From assembly GCF_047663525.1 (NCBI RefSeq), contig NC_092587.1:43050501-43114500 (forward strand): a stretch of DNA of 64,000 nucleotides, in the 5' to 3' direction. The DNA comes from Anas platyrhynchos (taxonomy: Eukaryota > Chordata > Aves > Anseriformes > Anatidae). Position numbers and translations under genes: made by a program. The number at the start of each line of letters is the position of its first letter. The stretch's first letter is position 1. The notes beneath the pieces were generated by a model. It had not been told where the DNA came from and made no database searches. It worked only from the letters and a program-made list of their open reading frames with translations. Of this stretch, positions 52,926 through 64,000 are shown piece by piece.

Positions 52926-53900
52926 TGGCATGCAAAATGTGGGATGAACAGCAAAACTGAAGGGTTGTCAGCACTGCAGGTGCGTACAGGGCTATGACCT
53001 CTGGCACGTAGCTCATTTTGCAGTTACACTTTGTTTAATGCTGACCGCAACCGCATTCATCGTCACTCCCAGCTATGCAGGCAGCACACACCAAGTCATT
53101 TTCTGCACCACAGAGGAGCCGCATTGCAATATGCAGTTTTCACCATAGCTGAAATCTGGCTGTACCCACCCAGGTACACCCTCAGCTGCCTCGCATTGGC
53201 CCCAGGTGCCTCAAAATACATTGCAACCACTCTCCCCTCAGCTAAACAGCTAATCCCATCCCCAGGGCTGTTTAAGGGTGTCACATACACATTTGCACAG
53301 GCTTGGTGGGGCAGTTCATGCATTTTCTCCCATTACCCCTGAGGCAGAACAGAAGGTGCAGAGCTGGTGCGAAATAGATTGGACAGACAGGATCCAGGGC
53401 TATGGTTTGTGCTGTACTAACAGGAGGGTAAATCCCAGATCCGTGACAAGGCATGGGGACAGACAGGAAGGGTGCCCTCAGCCAGCTCCACGGGTGAGTC
53501 CGCTGCTGGGCCACATCAGGCGGCTGCACCAGGCCAAGCCCTTTTTGCTCGGAGGTGTCAGCGCCCTGCCACGCAGCCGCCTCTGCTCCAGCAGGAAAAG
53601 CACCTCAGGCACACTCAGAGACCTCGTTTCTGGTAACACGCTATCCTCTAGCCACGTACCACCTTATGTACCACGCTACCTTTCATTCCCTTGACTAATC
53701 CAGTGTGAGAGCTTTCTGAGACACATATAACACTTGCAGTGTCATTTCATTTCAAACGCTCTAAGTGAAATACACCACCAGTTTTTGCTTTATTTGTACA
53801 CCTGCAGCCTAGTAAAAAATTGCCTTGAAGCTTTAACAGTGTCAGTCAGCAAAATCTCAAATAATAGATGCTCTGCTCCAGCACCCTCAGGTTCACAGAC
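52926..53900. other. Intergenic, nothing recognised
   Basis: Open frames 53031-53342 and 53278-53694 have no recognisable domain. Confidence 0.4.
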
Positions 53901-54203
53901 AGAATCACAGAATTGTCTAGGTTGGAAGAGACCTCAAGATCATCAAGTCCAACCTCTGACCTAACACTAACAAATCCTCCACTAAACCATATCACTAAGT
54001 TCAACATCTAAATGTCTTTTAAAGACCTCCAGGGATGGTGACTCTACCACTTCCTTGGGCAGCCTGTTCCAATGCCTAACAATCCCCTCTCAGTAAAGAA
54101 GTTCTTCCTAATACCCAACCTAAAACTCCCCTGGTGCAACTTTAGCCCATTCCCCCTTGTCCTGTCACCAGGCACGTGGGAGAACAGGCCAACCCCCACC
54201 TCG

Positions 54204-56801
54204 CTACAGCCTCCTTTTGAGGTACCTGTAGAGAGCGATAAGGTCGCCCCTGAGCCTCCTCTTCTCCAGGCTGAACAAGCCCAGCTCCTTCAGCCGCTCC
54301 TCGTAGGACTTGTTCTCCAGGCCCCTCACCAGCTTCGTCGCCCTTCTCTGGACCCGCTCAAGCACCTCAATGTCCTTCTTGTAGCGAGGGGCCCAAAACT
54401 GAACACAGTACTCGAGGTGCGGCCTCACCAGAGCCGAGTACAGGGGGACAATCACCTCCCTAGCCCTGCTGGTCACACTGCTTCTTATACAAGCCAGGAT
54501 GCTGTTGGCCTTCTTGGTCACCTGAGCACACTGATGGCTCATATTCAGCCGACTGTCCACCATCACTCCCAGGTCCTTCTCTGCCTGGCAGCTCTCCAAC
54601 CACTCATCTCCCAGCCTGTAGCTCTGCTTGGGGTTATTGCGCCCCAGGTGCAGGACCCGGCACTTGGCCTTGTTGAACTTCATGCAGTTGGCCTCAGCCC
54701 ATCGGTGCAGCCTATCCAGATCCTCCTGCAGAGCTTTCCTACCCTCGAGCAGATCAACACACGCACCTAGCTTGGTGTCATCTGCAAACTTACTGAGGGT
54801 GCACTCAATGCCCTCATCCAGATCATCAATGAAGATATTAAAGAGGACTGGCCCCAGCACCGAGCCCTGGGGAACGCCACTAGTGACTGGCCTCCAACTG
54901 GACTTGTCTCCATTTACCACAACTCTTTGGGCCTGACTATCCAGCCAGTTTTTAACTCAACAAAGTGTATGCCAGTTCAAGCCACAAGCAGCCAGTTTCT
55001 TGAGGAGAATGCTGTGGGAAACGGTGTCAAAAGCCTTACTGAAGTCAAGGTAGACCACATCCACAGCCTTTCCCTCATCCACCAAGTGCGTCACTTTGTC
55101 ATAGAGGGAGATCAGGTTCATCAAGCAGGACCTGCCTTTCATAAACCCATACTGACTGGGCCTGATCGCCTGCTTGCCCTGTAAGTGCCCCGTGACGACT
55201 CTCAAGATAATCTGCTCCATGAGTTTCCCTGGCACTGAGGTCAAACTGACAGGCCTGTAGTTTCCCGGGTCTGCCCTCCAGCCCTTCTTGTAGATGGGCA
55301 TCATGTTTGCTAGCTGCCAGTCAACTGGGACCTCCCCCAATAGCCAGGACTGCTGATAAATGATGGTAAGCGGCTTGGCCAGCTCCTCTGCCAGTTCTCT
55401 CAGTATCCTTGGGTGGATCCCATCTCGCCCCATTGACTTGTGCACATCCAAGTGCTGTAGCAGGTTGCCAACCATTTCTTCATGGATAGTGAGGGCCACA
55501 TTCTGCTCCCCATCCCCTTCCACCAATTCAGGATACTGGGTATCCAGAGAGCAACTGGTTTTGCCGCTAAAGACTGAGGCAAAGAAGGCATTAAGCACCT
55601 CCGCCTTTTCCTCATCTTTCGTAACTAAGTTCCCCCCCGCATCCAGTAAAGGCTGGAGATTCTCCTTAGTCCTCCATTTTGCATTAATGTATTTGTAAAA
55701 ACATTTTTTGTTGTCTTTGACGACAGTAGCCAGATTGAGCTCCAGATGAGCTTTGGCCTTTCTAATTTTGTCCCTGCACTGCCTCGCAACATCCTTATAG
55801 TCCTCCCAAGTGGCCCATCCTCTTTTCCAAAGATTGTAAACCCTCTTTTTCCTGCTAAGCTCAAGCCACAATTCTCTGTTCAGCCAGGCCGGTCTTCTTC
55901 CCCGCCGGCTTGTCTTTGGGCACGCAAGGACAGACCGTTCCTGCGCCATTAAGATTTCCTTCTTGAAGAGCGCCCAGCCTTCCTGGACTCCTCTGCCCTT
56001 CAGAACCGCCTCCCAAGGGACTCTACCAACCAGTGTCCTGAGCAGCTCAAAGTCAGCCCTCCGGAAGTCCAATACAGCAGTTTTACCGGTCCCCTTCCTG
56101 GCTTCTCCAAGAATGGAGAACTCTACTATTTCGTGGTCACTCTGCCCAAGACAGTTTCCAACCATCACATCTCCCACCAGTCCTTCTCTGTTTGTGAAGA
56201 GAAGGTCTAGCGGGGCACCATCCCTGGTAGGTTCACTAACCAGCTGCGTCAGGAAGCTATCTTCCACGCTCTCCAGAAACCTCCTAGACTGCTCTCTCTG
56301 GGCTGTGTTGTGCTTCCAGGATATATCTGGGAAATTGAAGTCCCTCACAAGAACAAGCGCTGACGATTTCACAACTTTTGTCAGCTGCCTGTAGAACTCC
56401 TCATCAGTCTCCTCATCCTGGTTTGGCAGTCTATAACAGACCCCGACCAGGATGCTAGCCTTGTTGGCCTTCCTGCTGATCCTAACCCAAAGGGACTCAA
56501 CCTTATCATTCCCAGCCTCAAGTTCCACGACATCAAAACTCTCTCTGATATACAGAGCCACACCACCATCCCTTCCATGCTGCCTGTCCCTTCTGAAGAG
56601 CCTATAGCCAGACATTGCAGCACTCCAGTCAAGAGAGTGGTCCCACCGCATTTCTGTGATGGCAACCAAGTTGTAGCCTGCCTGCTGCATGATGGCTTCC
56701 AGCTCCTCCTGTTTGTTACCCATGCTACACGCATTAGTGTAGATACACTTCAGCTGGGCCATTGCCTTCTCTTCCAGCCTTGCCACTGTTCCCCCTGGCA
56801 C
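54204..56801 (-). pseudogene. CR1 ORF2, intact except one nonsense codon
   Basis: 866 codons in one frame. The N-terminal endonuclease has CIYTNACSMGNKQEEL, a LVAITEMRW segment, RDFNFPDISW and GQSDHEIVEF. The reverse transcriptase has [52 protein letters not shown] and the catalytic FADDTKLG. The only break is TGA at about 54,957, where CR1 normally has Trp-Val-Lys-Asn-Trp (here stop-Val-Lys-Asn-Trp). The endonuclease reads R-D-F-N in place of the usual G-D-F-N. Confidence 0.87.
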
Positions 56802-57003
56802 AGCTCTAACAAGCCTTGTTTCAGCCCTGTCCCCCTTCTCACCTAGTTTAAAGCCCTCTCAATGAGCCCTGCCAGCTCCTGGCCTAGGATCCATTTTCCC
56901 CTTAGAGATAGGGACCCATCTGCAGCCATCAGGCCGGGTGCCGAGTAAAGCGCCCCATTGTCAAAAAAAAAACAAAATTTCTGTGTTGGCGCCAGCCTCT
57001 GAG

Positions 57004-57927
57004 CTACGTGTTTATCAGGTGGGCTTTCCGTGTCCTCTCTGTACCCCTCCCTGCCACTGTAGGGATGGACGAAAACACCACCTGTACTCCCGCTCCATCC
57101 ACTAACTGTCCCAGTCCCCTGAAGTCCCGTTTGATGGTCTTCAGGCTTCTCTCTTCAGTGTCATCACTGCCAGCCTGGACTACTAAAAGAGGATAATAGT
57201 CAGAGGGGCGAACCAGGTTGGGAAGCTTTCTGGCAATGTCCCTGACCCTGGCTCCAGGGAGGCAGCAGACTTCCCTACGGGTAGGGTCAGGCCGACAAAT
57301 AGGGCCCTCTGTTCCCCTGAGAAGGGAGTCGCCCACAACAATCACCCTTCCTTCTGTCCTGGTGGAGGCAGTCCTGAGGAGTGGAATTGACTTCCTCGCC
57401 CCAGGCATCCTCCTGGGTAGACTTACTGCCTCTTCCTCAGCTACCGGTCTCTCAATCTACAGGGCCTCAAACCTGTTGTGTAAGGGCACCTGGGAAGGTG
57501 GGGCCGGTGGGGGGGGGCATCGCCTGCGATGTCGAGCAGGGACCTGTCTCCATTCCTCCTCAACTCCCAGGTCCCCTGCCTCTGCCTGACAGCAGCAGGG
57601 CAGGGGGTCCACCCTCATTTGCGGGGTCTCACCCGGGTACCTGTCCTTCAGGCCCTGCAGGGAGTTGTTCCACAAGTCTATCTCCCACTCACACTCCCTG
57701 ATATCCCTCAACCTCTCAACCTCCTCCTTGAGTCCTGCCACGAGGCAGACCAGGTCATCCACCTGCCTGCACCTCATACGCACAGTCTCTTTGCCCCCCG
57801 CAGGTGGTAGCAACAGGCTCAGGCACTCCCTGCACCCGGAGACCTGAACTGCCACAGTTTTGAGCGGGCAGTCGGTCTGGGTGCGTACGGGCTTCCCGGA
57901 GAGCGCACTGTGCCTGGTGTACACCAT
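57004..57927 (-). pseudogene. CR1 ORF1 (zinc motif, coiled coil, SGNH esterase), disrupted
   Basis: Starts MVYTRHSALSGKPVRTQTDC with one zinc-motif unit (GCRECLSLL...RMRCRQVDDL) and a short coiled coil. After a TAG at about 57,459 the same frame continues into the esterase-like domain with VVGDSLLRGTEG (nucleophile Ser in GDSLL). The frame is lost near 57,004 before the LAGLIER-type end. Confidence 0.83.
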
Positions 57928-58250
57928 TGCAGCTGAGCTAGCGGCAGACCGCCGTTAGAGGAGGTGTTCGTATGGGCAGGGGGGAACGCTCTGCCCTTCC
58001 TGCTCACCCTGCCTGTGCCAACTACCGCACCCCACCCTGTTTGCCCATCCTGGTCGCCGCACTCCCTAGGGGCAGCTTTTGACCGGCTGGGGAGGGGGCG
58101 CTGCTGGCTCTGCCTACACCTCCTTCTCGCCTCGTTCAGCTCCCTCGGGAGGGCTGCCGGGTCCTGGCAGCTCCCTCGAGTGGGCTCGGTGCTGGAAAAA
58201 TGATCCCTGCCTGTCCAACGCCCCGCTCCCTGCGGAACGCGTCTGCCCCG

Positions 58251-60270
58251 GAGCCAATCGCCTCGGCAAGTGACACACTGCAATGCGCTTCCTTGCTCGA
58301 TAGGAAAGGTGTTTTCCTCAGAGGAATGGCCTCTCACGATCCCACATACCTCCAAGATCTCTCTGCAAAGAGATCACGTTGTGTGCTGCCAGTGACACAT
58401 CACTGCACAGCAGCACGCCCCAGATTTCCTGCAGGTCTCCCACGATGCCTCTGGCACTTGGTGAATAGAAACACTCAACCCACACTGCCTACATACAGGG
58501 GCAGGTTGGAGTTGTATCTTGCACAAGTTCTGCCCCAAGGTGTGACAGCACCACACTATCACACTGGGCGCTCCACATCATCACAAATGGTGACATCTGC
58601 TGGCAACGCGATGTGCAAGCAGAAAGTGCAAACACGCAGGCTCCATCTTCTAAGAATCAACAGCCAAGCAAGAACCTGAAGGGGGAAAAACTGGGCAAAT
58701 AGGCTTGGGGATTAAGTATGGGAAGCTGTAGCTAGTATGGACTGAGTGTGACGTGAAGTTAGCACGCCCTTATCCGTAGGACATACTTGAGCAGGGTTCC
58801 TGGGTTGAGTGGTTTCTCTCTTCTATGATCCAGGTATTGTATTTCTGACCTAGTTCTAGACCAGAAGATGACTTAGCAGTTGCTGAACTATTTAATGGAG
58901 ACTGGGAAGTTGAAGACCATGTCATCCTCATGGAAATTAAGGTAGCTTGTTTCTCATGCAAGAGTGTGAGTACCTCCACCAGTACTTACACATGCAGTTA
59001 AAACAGTCTCACTTAGTGATAGACTTTCTAGCTCTCTTGCTTCAGAAGAGCATTATCAGTCACCTTAATTTGGTTCTATTCCTAACTGTACTCCAGTCCT
59101 TGTCTCAGACAAAGGCAATATTTCCATTTTTAATTCAGAACAAGCAGTAAACTTACCTTCTCTCTGCTTACTATTTGTGCAGCCCTTGGATACTGTGGAG
59201 CACACCACCCCAGGAAAACCTGTAAGGAAATGCCTAATTCTAAATATATTCACCTTTTTTAATTACAAAAGGGTTAAGAGTGATTTGTAAAATCAGTAGC
59301 ATGTTATCCAGAACTTGCTAGTAGTAAATAGTCTAAGCAGTATTTTGTTGTAGAATTATTATTTTTTTCTTTCTAAATACAGCATCTCTAGTCACTGAAT
59401 ACATGGGGAGATAGGTACTCAGTACTTCTGGAATGTTTTTATTCCAGGAGCTAGCAATCCACTCATCTGCAATCCCGCTACAGCAGATGTATTGATGCAT
59501 TTAAGAAATGACTGTTCACCTTTTGTCACACTAACTGCTAGAATACTGTTAACAGCAGTGTGACAATAGATTTTAGCAAGCACTTACAGTGTGCTCGTAC
59601 CACAGGAACAAAAACCAGTAGCTTACACTTGTCATGGGCCTCAGAGAAAGTCACAAGACATTCCCAGGAAGGAAACCCACATTCAGATTTGAAATGAGTG
59701 AATAAAAAAGTGCGAAGTATGTAGCCATCATTGTTACAGTATTCCTACAGAAGCTTACATACACGTGAATTTGAAGTGGAGAATATATCCAACATGGCTT
59801 ACGTCTTTGCAGAGATGTAAAGGTCCTATTCTAGCTTTCAATGCCAAATGAAATACTGCTCTCGATTATCTACTGTGGAAATTATCACCCCCATGTTCTG
59901 ACTATAATAAAAACCAAATGCTACAGAGAAGACATCAAAGAATAAACACACTGAGCTCACGGCTGTATTATATATCCATGATTAACTTGCCTACAAAGGC
60001 CCTTGGATTAGGACACAGAGAGATTTTCAGAACTTGCTGAAAATGCCAATAATCATTACAAACATTGCTCTTAAATGTTACGTAACTGAGTGGTGCCATG
60101 TCAAGAAGTTACTAAGTTCTTCTGCGTGATGGTAGGACATGCCTGAATTATTTATATGTCCCAAAGCACTTCCAGTCCAACAGAACCCACTGCAAGCCCT
60201 TTACGTAAAGGCAGCTTGCACCTAAACTAAGTAATGCTTTTTCAAGCTGAAGTCATTAAGGAGTTAGGGG
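58251..60270. other. Intergenic, nothing recognised
   Basis: No coding exon, RNA gene or repeat recognised between the CR1 and the tandem duplication at 60,276. Confidence 0.4.
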
Positions 60271-60275
60271 TTGCA

Positions 60276-60489
60276 CCATGATCATTATAATTCCACATTT
60301 TTGCCCCTACAGATCTTAGAATGGTCAGGATCATAGAGACTCCTTCTCCTAGAGAACGTTGAAAACTCAAACATGTGTTGTGCCATGATCATTGCAATTC
60401 TACATTTTTGCCTCTGAATATATTAGAAGGGTTGGGATCATAAAGACTGCTTCTGCTAGAGCATGTTGAAAACTCTAATAACCATATGT
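60276..60489. repeat. Diverged 107-bp tandem duplication
   Basis: Unit 1 starts CCATGATCATTATAATTCCA (60276) and unit 2 starts CCATGATCATTGCAATTCTA (60383). They stay colinear through CATTTTTGCC, AGAA-GG-T-GGATCATA-AGACT and GTTGAAAACTC, with roughly one change per five bases. Confidence 0.85.
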
Positions 60490-60573
60490 TAGGTTTTAAG
60501 TGACTGAACTGCTAAGTAATCACCTAAGAGACCAGTATATTCTCGTTAAGTTATCGACAATGTGGTTTTCCTT

Positions 60574-60588
60574 TTTATTTTTTTTATT
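60574..60588 (-). terminator. Candidate poly(A) signals of the RS-rich gene
   Basis: Two TTTATT hexamers on the plus strand (AATAAA on the minus strand), about 830 bp downstream of the stop codon at 61418. Confidence 0.35.
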
Positions 60589-61417
60589 TTTGTTCTTAAG
60601 TTTTTGTTTGTTGCTGCTGTTTGCTTTGTTTGTTTTAATACAATTAAGGATGTGCCATTTACACCCCACAAGAAAAAGCAGAGAGTCCTTATGGAAAAAA
60701 AAACAAATATATTGAACACATACCAATCAAGTGGTACAGATACGGGACTGGCTTTGATTTCAAAAGTAGAAATAAAAAAAAGATGTAATGCAACAGCTGT
60801 TCAATTTCCAAGTCTAAATAGGCACTGTAAAAAGACATTTCAGCTTTCTCCAGCACACATTCCTGTCTAAATGCTCCCACTGTAATCAATTCCTAGGTTC
60901 CCAAACAACAACAAAAAAATCACTGGGAACATAACCTTAGAATAAAAGTTAATATCCATCCACCCACCCTCTTACAAAAAAGCAAACAAAAAAATTCCCC
61001 CAAAGTACAACCTTTCAATGCTGCTGTTTTGACTGGAGCAGAATTGGAGAATTTATAAAGGTTCAAAAGCACCCAAGGCAAGTAGTACAATATAATTTGT
61101 TCACTAACTTGTATTGGAAAGGAGATTAAAAACATTAAGATCTGCATCTTGGTACATAAAACTGTTGTCCTGAATAAAGAGAAATCTTTCAGGAAAGTTT
61201 TACAACTTGGTGGAAGTCCAGGACCCAGCTTTAGGCATCATTAATCAATGGGGTTTAATTCTGACTTAGTTATAACCACTTTTATATACTGTACATCTAC
61301 CCTATAGTTGGATCAGTGTCTCAAACTGCTCACTGGTGTCCCTTTGAACAACTGTAAACTAAACCATAGTATGCAACTCCATAGGAAGCTAGAGATCAGG
61401 TGAATATACACAGCCAG

Positions 61418-61610
61418 TTATATCTCCCCTGCTTCACGCTCTTCTGAGCTCCTCGGGTCTTCTGATCGGCCATTAGCACTTTCATAAGAACGTTTCTTGT
61501 CTTTGAAATCTCGCGGTGACCTCTCTCTTGAGCTTCTATCTTTATCACGTGATGTTCTATCACGATCTCTTGAACGTTCTTTGTCTCTTGAAGATCTTTC
61601 TTTTGAGGAT
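61418..61610 (-). CDS. Terminal exon of an RS/RD-rich protein (probably RNA-processing factor), partial gene
   Basis: Acceptor CTGCACTTTTCAG|A. The exon then encodes alternating Arg/Ser/Asp/Lys (SSKERSSRDKERSRDRDRTS and on to SRERSPRDFKDKKRSYESAN) and ends GRSEDPRSSEEREAGEI before TAA at 61420-61418. Such RD/RS tails occur in splicing, export and 3'-end factors, and the SP site (RERSPRD) would be a typical SRPK/CLK or CDK target. The conserved-looking acidic terminus after the RS region argues for a real exon rather than a low-complexity accident. I could not place it in a named gene. Upstream exons must lie at higher coordinates, probably beyond the window. Confidence 0.65.
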
Positions 61611-64000
61611 CTGAAAAGTGCAGTAAGTTTGAGAATTCTCATTAGTCATGAATTCATAGCGGTCAAGCAGCATTCTGATTTTGTATTTTTCTCCTTATTC
61701 CAACAAAACATTAGATTTATGTAATATATGAGAAGACATCATAAGTCATTCTACTTTTCTTCCTTCCCTACTTTCAATTGCAAAACACAAATACTGTTTA
61801 GGGACAAAATTTAACCTACTTTTATTACAGAGTCCAGATTAAGGTCAATATGCTTCATTTAATCTCTTGCAATTCCCATCCTCAACCTTGCAGTATCAGA
61901 AGTTCCACCAGAATTTCTCATATGCAGTTTTTAACTTGAGAAAAATTGACTAGCATCTCTCACGCATCAAAGTTACAAGTTTTTTAAAAAAAGTGTACTT
62001 AAAAATGGGAAATTGATCAAAAAGGGGGAATTAACTTGCAGAGATTCTTGAAGAAGGCTATTACATGACCAAGAGCACATCTGGAACCTGTACTCCACTT
62101 AGTTTTTGTAAGAATAATCATCCCTTGAAGATTTTAGAAGGTCGGAGTTTCCAGATAGGATTTCCAAATTTCAGGCATTTCCAAAACCTTTACAAAGAAG
62201 CCAGAAAGAGCTGTTGCACTAAACATTCTACATGGGTTTAAATTAAATGAGCTGTACTCTGTACAGTACGCTGTACTCTTTCCACCTGGAGTAAGTTACT
62301 GTCATTACCTCAAAACTTCAAACCAGAAGTCTGCAAAATGCTTCTTCAATACATGTCCCTTTGTAAGCTTACAAAGAAGTGACCTCTCATCGTTTCCCAG
62401 CTAAACAGATTACTTTTCCTACAGCATACCGTTTCGCAAGATTTAGCATTTGCAAGTGCTGAAATACACAGACAATAATTCAATACCACAAAGTACATGC
62501 CAATTAAGAAGTTAATACTAGAGTTAGTATAGCTGCTTCCCTAGTATTTTGCATAAGTCTACTGCAGAAGTTAACAATGCTCCCCAAAATCAGATGACTC
62601 AGACTAATTCTAGTAATTAATCCTAGAATAGGCAGACAGACAGGATACATAGCCATCATCAGCATCTTTGGCTTTTCATTCAATACATTTTTGGAGAATG
62701 CGAGATGCATTTGTCCAGCTGTCCCGCTGCTCCATACAGGTGAGGCTCTAATCAGCTGACAAGAAGGGAGTCTGGCTTCAATGGATCACAGCACAAAGAT
62801 GTGAAAGTTTGTACAATTCTTTTAGCAAGCAATAGAGACAAAGAGACTCAGAACTAAAATACCATTCCTACCTTTCTCAAGGACAAAGTGTAGATAACCT
62901 TTAGAATCAGAGGCTCTACTAGATTTACATTTTCTGGCATGCTCAATAAGGATTACTTCCCAAACAACCAAGTAGATGCTTCATCAGAAATCCTACATTT
63001 GCAAGATATGTGGGGCAACACCCGTACTTGTCATGTTCAACAATTACGAATTATTATAACACATGATACTGGTTCTAGGACAGCGTTTGTGGATGCCTGC
63101 ATTGGGTCTGAGGACAAAAAAATGTAAGTGACCTTGGACAAAAATCCCAAGTAGTCTTGACAGTCTAGTGTGAGCTCCAGGAAAGCAGGGTATAATGTAT
63201 CCAGTTTCAATTCTTCCAAGAGGTAAGAGACTAAAAGCACAGGTCTGTGATGTGTCATCAGCCCCAGTCACTTTTCTCAAAAGAAACAAAATGAGAAAAC
63301 TTAACACTTCACTACCACCGCAGAGAACAGTGTAGGTCCACCAGGACCTGAACAATATTTAAAAAAATGTTTGTCTAAATGCTGAGTATTTTCTCACCCA
63401 GCTTTAAATCTCTGCAGTGTAGACATCTAAGATAACCAGATTCCTTTAACATTAAGCAAAGAAATGAGACAAATCATGCCCTAGAAGCTTCTACTTTAAA
63501 ATAGATGCAGAAATATGTCAGATGAGCCTGTAAATGGGACTCTTGAGATTTACATGTGACCTAGTCATCTAAAACCAGGTGACGTGAAATCTCATGATTT
63601 CAGATACTCTTTGTCCATACAATATCTACATACATCATTAGCCCTTGATATATAGCTTCTTGCAAGTGGGCTCAAGCACACAGACACAAACATCTCAATG
63701 GCTTTTAGAATATGAATCAGCAGCCTGCAAGAACTTTAATGATGCCATTGGGTATTTTACTCTAGCCAAGCCCAAGGAAATCACACTGAGGGCTTTAAGG
63801 TTAGCATAAAACGTTGTGACTCTTCCCATAGAGAAGCCACAACTCCACAGTTCTCTCAGTGGCTTCATAGTTAATGGCAGCACATGCTGCCACTGCTGCA
63901 GCTTTCAGCAGTCCTTCTACTGCTTCTGATGTCATTCTGCTGTTCCGTGATCTGGCAAAAGCAGCACAGTCTCCAGATCCTACTTTATTTGGTTATGTCA
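61611..64000 (-). other. Probable intron of the RS-rich gene
   Basis: No second RS-rich exon or other coding segment was recognised up to the right edge. Open frames here are short with no recognisable content. Confidence 0.4.

Larger units (their letters stand above)
53901..58250 (-). mobile_element. Near full-length CR1 LINE
   Basis: The 3' end is at about 53,901 (AGAATCACAGAATTGTCTAGG). The element then runs through the 3' UTR, ORF2 (54,204-56,801), ORF1 (57,004-57,927) and a GC-rich 5' leader of roughly 300 bp ending near 58,250. About 4.35 kb, close to the length of a complete CR1. The exact 5' end is not defined by a visible duplication. Confidence 0.88.

Noticed and set aside
54072-54770. 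232-aa plus-strand open frame
   Set aside because: Complement of CR1 ORF2 coding sequence; the minus-strand frame carries the RT motifs.
54957-56801. 614-residue frame as a possible host gene
   Set aside because: Clear CR1 endonuclease/reverse transcriptase, continuous with the next CR1 frame through one stop.
63037-63127. Possible minus-strand exon after TTTTTTTGTCCTCAG
   Set aside because: Good acceptor-like sequence, but the frame following it is short, lacks RS-type or any recognisable content, and has no matching donor.
1-64000. tRNA genes, CRISPR arrays, bacterial operons or riboswitches
   Set aside because: None seen. The sequence is vertebrate nuclear DNA, and no A/B-box tRNA pattern with a cloverleaf was recognised by eye.

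Overview
The window looks like avian nuclear DNA. It is full of CR1 LINE copies in the bird style (3' ends built from an ATTCTATGAT-type repeat, ORF1 with an SGNH-esterase domain, ORF2 with endonuclease and reverse transcriptase) and of retroviral solo LTRs. It also holds spliced vertebrate genes, among them one I recognise as globin E. I cannot name the species.

Layout. (1) 1-8,894, minus strand: the 5' half of POLDIP3 (SKAR/PDIP46), four coding exons; later exons lie beyond base 1. Intron 3 holds a CR1 fragment and intron 1 a solo LTR. (2) 9,066-9,448, plus strand: a complete RNU12 (U12 minor-spliceosome snRNA) unit with octamer/DSE, PSE, 150-nt RNA and 3' box, divergent from POLDIP3 across a shared CpG island. 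(3) About 9.5-17.5 kb: intergenic, with simple repeats, one old LINE relic and one CR1. (4) 18,112-34,691, minus strand: a ten-exon gene for a 364-residue coiled-coil protein that ends in what I read as a Mieap_C-like (SPATA18 family) domain. Its 10.8-kb intron 4 contains a three-layer nest of repeats: an old CR1 split by a younger CR1 and by a solo LTR. (5) 35,034-40,169, plus strand: a four-exon HSPA12-type Hsp70-like gene, head-to-head with (4); the two start codons are about 340 bp apart. (6) About 40.6-44.4 kb: retrovirus-derived debris, including an env C-terminal remnant with a 69-bp duplication, and a pentanucleotide repeat. (7) 45,966-49,392, plus strand: a three-exon globin with introns at B12.2 and G7.0, distal and proximal histidines, and a canonical poly(A) signal at 50,240; best identified as globin E. 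(8) 53.9-58.25 kb: a near full-length minus-strand CR1 whose ORF2 is open except for one nonsense codon. (9) 61,418-61,610, minus strand: the last coding exon of an RS/RD-rich, probably RNA-processing protein that I cannot name.

Functional links that can be argued: POLDIP3 (mRNP export and translation) and U12 snRNA share a divergent promoter region, and the Mieap_C-like and HSPA12-like genes are arranged for a shared bidirectional promoter. Exon models for genes (4), (5) and (7) were built by hand from reading frame and GT/AG boundaries. Each gives a total coding length divisible by three with matching phases.
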